From contig NZ_PVNG01000016.1 of the NCBI RefSeq assembly GCF_003001935.1, positions 124,001-188,000 on the forward strand: 64,000 nt of DNA, written 5' to 3'. This DNA comes from Nonomuraea fuscirosea. GTDB taxonomy: Bacteria; Actinomycetota; Actinomycetes; Streptosporangiales; Streptosporangiaceae. The notes below the pieces were generated by a model, which did no database searches, was not told the origin of the DNA, and saw only the letters and a program-made list of their open reading frames with translations. Shown here in pieces: positions 59,480 to 64,000 of this stretch. The translations under genes and the position numbers were made by a program. Position 1 is the stretch's first letter. Every line of letters begins with the position of its first letter.

Positions 59480-60156
59480 CCGGGACGGCGATCGCGATGT
59501 TGCACACGGTGCCCGCTCTCGCCGCGCCGCTGGCCGAACTGGCCGCCGAGGTGCGGCCCGGCGCGCGGGTGCTGCACTTCGTGGACGAGAGCCTGCTCCA
59601 GGACACGATCGCGCACGGCGGCCCGCCGCCGCACGTCCTGCGCCGGGTGGTGTCGTACGCCTCCTACGCCGAGGAGTCCGGGGCGGGCACGCTGCTGGTC
59701 ACCTGCTCCTCCATCGGCGAGGCCGCCGAGCTGGCCCGGTCGTTCACGCGGCTGCCGGTTCTGCGCATCGACGAGCCGATGGCCGAGGAGGCGGTACGGT
59801 CCGGCGCGCGCGTCGGTGTGCTGGCCACCCTCGCCACCACGCTCGGCCCCACCACCCGGGCCGTCCAGCGGGCCGCGGTCCGGCAGGAGGCGGAGCGGGA
59901 GGTGGTGCCGTACCTGTGCGAAGGGGCCTTCGAGGCGCTGCGCTCCGGCGACCCGGCCCGCCACGACCGGCTGGTCCTGGACGGTTTCAGGGAGCTGAGC
60001 GGGGAGGTGGACGTGGTGGTGCTGGCCCAGGCGTCCATGGCGCGGATCGTGGCGGAGGCGGCGCAGGGGCACGATGCGCCGGGCGTGCCGGTGCTGTCGT
60101 CGCCGAGGTCGGGGGTGGCGCAGCTGGCCGGAACCAGCGCCCGAACCGGTGGGTGA
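59476..60156 (+). CDS. Asp/Glu/hydantoin racemase superfamily protein
   Basis: 226 residues, ATGA overlap with the aldolase gene. LHTVPALAAPLAELAAEVRP, then LLVTCSSIGEAAELARSF (first catalytic Cys) and GARVGVLATLATTL, as in the Asp/Glu racemase fold; the second Cys appears as VVPYLCEGAFEAL. VVLAQASMARIV lacks the usual C-terminal Cys-containing TGCTH motif. It may be an isomerase or epimerase for the sugar operon rather than an amino acid racemase. The 3' end lies in a 38-bp repeat. Confidence 0.82.
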   Translation: MTGTAIAMLHTVPALAAPLAELAAEVRPGARVLHFVDESLLQDTIAHGGPPPHVLRRVVSYASYAEESGAGTLLVTCSSIGEAAELARSFTRLPVLRIDEPMAEEAVRSGARVGVLATLATTLGPTTRAVQRAAVRQEAEREVVPYLCEGAFEALRSGDPARHDRLVLDGFRELSGEVDVVVLAQASMARIVAEAAQGHDAPGVPVLSSPRSGVAQLAGTSARTGG

Positions 60157-60253
60157 CGCGGCCGGCCGGAACCAGCGCCCGAGCTGAGGGGTGACGCGGC
60201 CGGCCGGAGCCAAGTGCCTGAGCCGGCCGGTCTCAGTGCCTGAGCCGGCCGGG
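60126..60253. repeat. 38-bp tandem repeat across the racemase stop, convergent gap
   Basis: GGCCGGAACCAGCGCCCGA starts at 60126 and 60164 and, diverged, at 60202 (GGCCGGAGCCAAGTGCCTGA): period 38. The first copy contains the final codons and TGA of the racemase gene and the second has an equivalent TGA. A decayed remainder (GTGCCTGAGCCGGCCGG near 60235) leads to the hemerythrin stop. Confidence 0.8.
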
Positions 60254-60931
60254 TCAGCGGCCGAGACGGTGGGTGACGCGTACTCGCCACAAGCCGGGCC
60301 CGCAGGCCAGGTACGTGAAGCCGTAGTCGTCGTGGCCGGCCGCCAGCGCGTCGCACAGGTCGCCCGGGTCGGTGCTTGAGCACAGATCGAGCTGCTCGCC
60401 GCGGGACAGCCGGTGCAGCCGGTCGCCGATGGCCTCCGTCAGCCGGTCGGCCGGAAGGGCGTCCAGGTCGACGGCGGGGCCCTCGGTCAGCGGGTACCAG
60501 CGGTGCGGGCAGGCGCCGAGGGCGGAGGTGGAGGAGGCCGGTCCGCCCGGCGCGGCCAGGACCGCCTGCTCGGTGGCGAGGTGGTCGCCGAGCTGGGTGA
60601 GCAGGTCGCGGACGGTCGTGGCGATCTGCGCGGGGGAGCGGGCGCCGCGTTCGCGGGCCGCGGCGGCGAGGGTGTCCACGCAGGCGCGCAGCCGGGCGTG
60701 GTCGCGGGCCAGCCGGGACAGCTCGGGCGTGGCCTCGTGGGCGGGGAAGAGCAGCCGTTCCTCGTCGGTGACCTGCCTGATGAGCTCGGCGCGCAGGTAG
60801 CCGGCCAGCGCGGTCAGCTCGCGGCCCGGCCAGCGGTCCTGGGCGGCGACCCGCAGCACGTCACGGGCCCGGCCGGTGACCTGGGTCAGGAGGTGGGCGT
60901 GTTCCATGGGCAACGTCGTCTGGGTATCCAT
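60254..60931 (-). CDS. Hemerythrin-domain protein with C-terminal DUF2249
   Basis: 225 residues, GAAGGAAGGG before ATG 60931. Four-helix HHE part (residues 10-130): MEHAHLLTQVTGRARDVLRV, DEERLLFPAHEATPEL, LARDHARLRACVDTLA, DHLATEQAVLAAP hold the His/Glu iron ligands. The C-terminal 80 residues (AVDLDALPADRLTEAIGDRL; CSSTDPGDLCDALA; YGFTYLACGPGLWRVRV) are a DUF2249/TusA-like domain. Probable O2, NO or redox sensing or iron-related detoxification. The MarR regulator 55 bp upstream on the same strand may be in the same transcript. Confidence 0.87.
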   Translation of the reverse strand: MDTQTTLPMEHAHLLTQVTGRARDVLRVAAQDRWPGRELTALAGYLRAELIRQVTDEERLLFPAHEATPELSRLARDHARLRACVDTLAAAARERGARSPAQIATTVRDLLTQLGDHLATEQAVLAAPGGPASSTSALGACPHRWYPLTEGPAVDLDALPADRLTEAIGDRLHRLSRGEQLDLCSSTDPGDLCDALAAGHDDYGFTYLACGPGLWRVRVTHRLGR

Positions 60932-60985
60932 GATCCCTTCCTTCGAGAGGAGCGGAGCGAACCGGAGCCGATGGGCACACGCGCG

Positions 60986-61540
60986 TCAGTCGGGCGAGGG
61001 CGCGGGCTCGGACTCGGGTGAGGGCTCGGGTGAGGACGAGGACGAGGGCGAGGGCTCGGGTGAGGACGAGGGCGAAGGCGAGGCGCTTTCCCACTCAGGG
61101 GGCAGGATCGCGGTGTCCATCCGCCGGAGCTCGTCGCGGTGCAGCGCGCCCAGGCGGGTCAGGACGCGTTCGCCCGCCGGAGCCAGCGCCACCCGCACCG
61201 CCCGCCCGTCGCTGGGATGGGCGCTCCGCTGCACGAGGCCCTGGTTCTGGGCCCGGCCGACGAGCTCGACCACGCTGTGGTGACGCAGCAGCAGCCGGTC
61301 GGCGAGCTCCCGCACGCTCGCCCAGTCACGGCCGGGGAACCCCTTGAGCGCCAGCAGCAACTGGTACTGCTGCGGGGTCAGGCCGGCGGCGCGCACCGCG
61401 TCCTCGCTGAAGCGCAGGTAGGCGCGGATCGCGAAGCGGAACCTGGCCAGCGCCTCGAAGTCCTGCTTGGTCAGGGGCTCAGGTTGCGCCGCTGCGTCGT
61501 CCACGACCGCGCCGCCTCTCTCTCGCGTCTCCCGGGTCAC
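60986..61540 (-). CDS. MarR-family transcriptional regulator with charged C-terminal tail
   Basis: 184 residues from GTG 61540 (GTG 61504, with GAGAGAGG upstream, is an equally good start). Winged helix: FEALARFRFAIRAYLRFSED, LTPQQYQLLLALKGFPGRDW, ADRLLLRHHSVVELVGRAQN, HPSDGRAVRVALAPAGERVL. The last 35 residues are a Ser/Pro/Glu tail (SPSPSSSPEPSPSSSSSPEP) encoded by a GAGGGC/GAGGAC hexanucleotide repeat at 61009-61080, absent from typical MarR proteins. Divergent from DUF3040 over a near-perfect palindrome. Confidence 0.88.
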   Translation of the reverse strand: MTRETRERGGAVVDDAAAQPEPLTKQDFEALARFRFAIRAYLRFSEDAVRAAGLTPQQYQLLLALKGFPGRDWASVRELADRLLLRHHSVVELVGRAQNQGLVQRSAHPSDGRAVRVALAPAGERVLTRLGALHRDELRRMDTAILPPEWESASPSPSSSPEPSPSSSSSPEPSPESEPAPSPD

Positions 61541-61578
61541 CCGCGGCCCGGGCCGCGGGTGACAGCGTCCATGGACTT

Positions 61579-61607
61579 CATTTTATATCGTGCTACGATA
61601 CAAAATG
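61579..61607. promoter_or_regulatory. 29-bp MarR-type palindrome between marR and DUF3040
   Basis: CATTTTATATCGT (61579-61591), GCT, ACGATACAAAATG (61595-61607): 13-bp arms with one mismatch. It is AT-rich in a GC-rich setting and covers the divergent promoter region, so it is very likely the MarR operator. Confidence 0.75.
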
Positions 61608-61656
61608 TCCAGGTGGCGTGGGAGCGTGCCTGGTGGCATCGCCCTGGAGGTGTGTC

Positions 61657-61938
61657 GTGCTCGATGATTACGAACGTGCGGCCCTGCGGGACATCCAGCG
61701 CCGGTTATCAGACGACGATCCGGACTTCGCCCGATCGTTCGGCGCCGGCGCCCAGCGCCTGGAACGGGCGGCGACACCGCTCCTGCCCAGGGAGGCGTAC
61801 ACGATCATGACCGTGTTCGGCGCGGCGTTCGCGGTCATCTCGCTGCTGGCCGGATCGCCGTTCGTGGCCCTGCTGTTCGCCGGGCTGAGCGGCTGGACCT
61901 GGTACGCCCGCTCGCGCGGAGCGGAGAAGGGGCCCTGA
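61657..61938 (+). CDS. DUF3040 small membrane protein
   Basis: 93 residues from GTG 61657 with GGAGGTG five bases upstream. LDDYERAALRDIQRRLSDDD plus FARSFG is the DUF3040 opening, followed by two hydrophobic helices (about 47-65 and 68-84). DUF3040 proteins are short actinobacterial membrane proteins of unknown function. Controlled presumably by the divergent MarR through the 29-bp palindrome; ends at a hairpin in the convergent gap. Confidence 0.85.
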   Translation: MLDDYERAALRDIQRRLSDDDPDFARSFGAGAQRLERAATPLLPREAYTIMTVFGAAFAVISLLAGSPFVALLFAGLSGWTWYARSRGAEKGP

Positions 61939-61958
61939 CGCCCGGCGAGAGACGGCGA

Positions 61959-61995
61959 AGCCCCCGGCGCCCGCGCGAACCAGGCACCGGGGGCT
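61959..61995. terminator. Hairpin in the DUF3040/ManD convergent gap
   Basis: AGCCCCCGG (61959-61967) pairs perfectly with CCGGGGGCT (61987-61995) over a 19-base loop. Twelve bases from the ManD stop; probably a bidirectional terminator without a T-run. Confidence 0.6.
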
Positions 61996-62006
61996 GAGCC
62001 CCGTGC

Positions 62007-63236
62007 TCACCAGTCGTGGACGGTGCCGTCCTTGAGCCGGTTGAACGGCAGGTAGGCCGGCTGGTACGGGAACCGCGCCGCGGCCTGCTCGTCGAGCTCC
62101 ACCCCGAGCCCCGGCAGCTCACCCGGATGCAGGTAGCCGTCCTCGAAGGTGAACGACTGCCGGAACACCTCGTTGGTCGCCGCCCCGTGCTGCATGTACT
62201 CCTGGATGCCGAAGTTGTGGATCGCCAGGTCCAGGTGCAGCGCCGCGGCCATGCCGACCGGGGAGATGTCGGTCGGGCCGTGGATGCCGGACTTGATCTG
62301 GTACTGGGCGGCGAAGTCGAGCAGCTTGCGCATGGCCGTGATGCCGCCGGTGTGGGTGACGGCCGAGCGCACGTAGTCGATGAGCTGCTCGCGGATCAGC
62401 GTCTGGTAGTCCCACACGGTGTTGAACACCTCGCCGATCGCCAGCGGCGTGGTCGTGTGCTGCCGCACCAGGCGCAGCGCGTCCTGGTTCTCCGCCGGCG
62501 TGCAGTCCTCCAGCCAGAACAGGTCGTACGGCTCCAGCGCCTTGCCCAGCCTGGCCGCCTGGATCGGCGTCATCCGGTGGTGCCCGTCGTGCAGCAGCGG
62601 CAGCTCGGGACCGAACTCGTTACGCACCGCCTCGAAGACGCCGGGCAGGTGACGCAGGTAGGCGCGGGTGTCCCAGTCCTCCTCGGCGGGCAGCGGGGTG
62701 CGCTGGGCCGGCTCGTAGTCGTAGCGCTTGCCGTCCACGCTGGGCTGGGCGGCGACGCCGTACACGGCGTTGATGCCCGGCACGGAGGTCTGCACCCGGA
62801 TCGAGCGGTAACCCTGCTCCAGGTGCCGGCGGATCGAGTCGAACAGCTCCTGCTCGTCCCGGCCCGAGGCGTGCCCGTACGCCATGATCCCGGTCCTGGA
62901 GGCGCCGCCGAGCAACTGGTAGAGGGGCATCCCGGCGGCCTTGGCCTTGATGTCCCACAACGCCACGTCCACGGCCGCGATGGCGGCCATGGTGACGGGC
63001 CCGCGCCGCCAGTACGCCGAGCGGTAGAGGAACTGCCACGTGTCCTCGATGCGGTGCGCGTCCCGCCCGATCAGCAGGGGGACGACGTGGTCGGCCAGGT
63101 AGGAGGCGACCGACAGCTCGCGCCCGTTGAGGGTGCCGTCGCCCAGCCCGGTGATCCCGTCATCCGTGGTGATCTTCAAGGTGACGAAGTTGCGGTCCGG
63201 ACTGGTGACGACGACGTCCGCGGCGATGATCTTCAC
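62007..63236 (-). CDS. D-mannonate dehydratase (ManD/RspA, enolase superfamily)
   Basis: 409 residues from GTG 63236 (GAGAAAGG eight bases upstream). Dehydrates D-mannonate to 2-keto-3-deoxygluconate in uronate catabolism. Capping domain 1-120, barrel with HDGHHRMTPIQAARLGKALE, DLFWLEDCTPAENQD, PLAIGEVFNTVWDYQTLIRE, HTGGITAMRKLLDFAAQYQI and GIHGPTDISPVGMAAALHLD, all typical of ManD; the C-terminal QEYMQHGAATNEVFRQSFTF confirms the clade. Some members are slow on mannonate and process other acid sugars (family knowledge). Follows a galactonate dehydratase-like gene by 31 bp, probably the same operon. Confidence 0.92.
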   Translation of the reverse strand: MKIIAADVVVTSPDRNFVTLKITTDDGITGLGDGTLNGRELSVASYLADHVVPLLIGRDAHRIEDTWQFLYRSAYWRRGPVTMAAIAAVDVALWDIKAKAAGMPLYQLLGGASRTGIMAYGHASGRDEQELFDSIRRHLEQGYRSIRVQTSVPGINAVYGVAAQPSVDGKRYDYEPAQRTPLPAEEDWDTRAYLRHLPGVFEAVRNEFGPELPLLHDGHHRMTPIQAARLGKALEPYDLFWLEDCTPAENQDALRLVRQHTTTPLAIGEVFNTVWDYQTLIREQLIDYVRSAVTHTGGITAMRKLLDFAAQYQIKSGIHGPTDISPVGMAAALHLDLAIHNFGIQEYMQHGAATNEVFRQSFTFEDGYLHPGELPGLGVELDEQAAARFPYQPAYLPFNRLKDGTVHDW

Positions 63237-63267
63237 AAGGGTGCCTTTCTCACAACAGGAACGGGGC

Positions 63268-64000
63268 TCACCATTCCGCGAACGAGCCGTCGCGGTGCCG
63301 CCAGATCGGGCCGCGCCAGGCGTGCCCCCGCTTGTCGGCGGCGCGGACCGAAGCCTCGTCGATCTCGATGCCCAGGCCGGGCGCGGTCAGCCGCTCGATG
63401 TGGCCGTCCGCGAACGCCAGCGCGGCCCGGTCGACGCAGTAGTCGAGCACGTCGGCGCCCCGGTTGTAGTGGATGCCGATGCTCTGCTCCTGGATCAGGT
63501 AGTTCGGCGTGGCGAAGCCCACCTGGAGGCAGGCGGCCAGCGCGATCGGGCCGAGCGGGCAGTGCGGGGCGAGCTGCACGTCGTACACCTCGGCCAGGGC
63601 GGCGATCTTGCGTACCTCGGTGATACCACCGGCGTGCGCGAGGTCCGGCTGGGCGACCGCGATGCCGGCCTGCAGCACGGGCAGGAACTCCTGCCGGCTG
63701 TAGAGCCGCTCCCCGGTCGACACCGGGACCGGCGTCGAGCGGACGAACTCGCCGATGAGGTGCGAGTTCTCCGGGACGACCGGCTCCTCCAGGAACAGCG
63801 GCCGGTACGGCTCCAGCAGCGGCGCCAGCCGGCGGGCGTTGGCCAGGGTGAAGCGCCCGTGCAGGTCCACGGCCACGTCGCGGGTGTCGCCGAGCACCTC
63901 GCGGGCGGCGGCCACCCGGGCGACCACGGCGTCCAGCTCGGCGACCGAGGCGAGCGGGCTCATCCGGCCGGAGGCGTTCATCTTCACCGCGGTCAGCCCG
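63268..64000 (-). CDS. Enolase-superfamily dehydratase, galactonate dehydratase-like (5' end outside the window)
   Basis: The C-terminal 240 or so residues are present; the start lies beyond base 64000. KMNASGRMSPLASVAELDAV carries the catalytic Lys region, VAVDLHGRFTLANARRLAPL the Asp/His, PLFLEEPVVPEN the metal Glu, VPVSTGERLYSRQEFLPVLQ, PDLAHAGGITEVRKIAALAE and APHCPLGPIALAACLQ, as in DgoD, which makes 2-keto-3-deoxygalactonate. An isologous hexonate is possible. Probably first in an operon with ManD, suggesting degradation of pectin-derived galactose/galactonate and uronate. Confidence 0.85.
   Translation of the reverse strand, partial: GLTAVKMNASGRMSPLASVAELDAVVARVAAAREVLGDTRDVAVDLHGRFTLANARRLAPLLEPYRPLFLEEPVVPENSHLIGEFVRSTPVPVSTGERLYSRQEFLPVLQAGIAVAQPDLAHAGGITEVRKIAALAEVYDVQLAPHCPLGPIALAACLQVGFATPNYLIQEQSIGIHYNRGADVLDYCVDRAALAFADGHIERLTAPGLGIEIDEASVRAADKRGHAWRGPIWRHRDGSFAEW

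Overview
The window is very GC-rich DNA (about 70% or more by eye) with strong third-position GC bias, frequent GTG/TTG starts, many 4-bp ATGA/GTGA gene overlaps, Tat-type lipoprotein signals and LacI, TetR, MarR, HxlR and PucR regulators. This points to a filamentous actinomycete, perhaps Streptosporangiaceae/Nonomuraea-like; the genus is a guess. It reads as a chromosomal accessory region rich in plant-polysaccharide use and lipid or secondary metabolism. I see no rRNA, tRNA, CRISPR array, phage or intact insertion sequence; the one mobile trace is a decayed IS200/IS605 (TnpB-type) end at about 45.1-45.4 kb.

Layout. 1-10 kb: a carbohydrate ABC importer (solute-binding lipoprotein, two permeases) divergent from a LacI regulator, with two GH2 glycosidases, one secreted, in the same operon; the divergent promoter carries three copies of a 14-bp operator. 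10-17 kb: DUF4184 membrane protein, HxlR regulator, a three-repeat secreted protein, then DUF1989 / old-yellow-enzyme / CE4 deacetylase facing a PucR regulator (probable nitrogen-compound catabolism). 17-26.3 kb: Orn/Lys/Arg decarboxylase and acyl-lipid desaturase on the minus strand, divergent from a translationally coupled cassette of cytochrome P450, cyclooxygenase-like heme dioxygenase, lipase-like hydrolase and a small helical protein. This is the most interesting part: a candidate bacterial oxylipin pathway ordered like the animal arachidonate cascade (lipase, COX, P450). 26-38 kb: housekeeping and accessory genes (EamA exporter, DinB-like protein, class V aminotransferase, AlkZ-like glycosylase, WS/DGAT, TetR facing a group 2 sigma factor, methyltransferase, alpha/beta hydrolase, adenosine deaminase-like protein, APH-like kinase, DUF6221). 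38-42 kb: GH42 beta-galactosidase divergent from its LacI regulator. 42-52 kb: two two-component systems, an ABC exporter split by the IS relic, two secreted proteins (a DPBB-like one and a beta-propeller) and an orphan ABC-2-like permease. 52-64 kb: methyltransferase, VOC protein, rhamnogalacturonan lyase (PL11), a DeoR-controlled kinase/aldolase/racemase-like sugar operon, hemerythrin, MarR/DUF3040 pair, and two enolase-superfamily sugar acid dehydratases (ManD- and DgoD-like).

GH2, GH42, PL11, ManD and DgoD together suggest a saprophyte on pectin and hemicellulose: polymers are cut outside or at the envelope, oligomers imported by ABC systems, and uronic/aldonic acids dehydrated inside. 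A recurring structural theme is short GC-rich tandem repeats exactly at gene 3' ends, several of which duplicate the stop codon and sit in convergent gaps.
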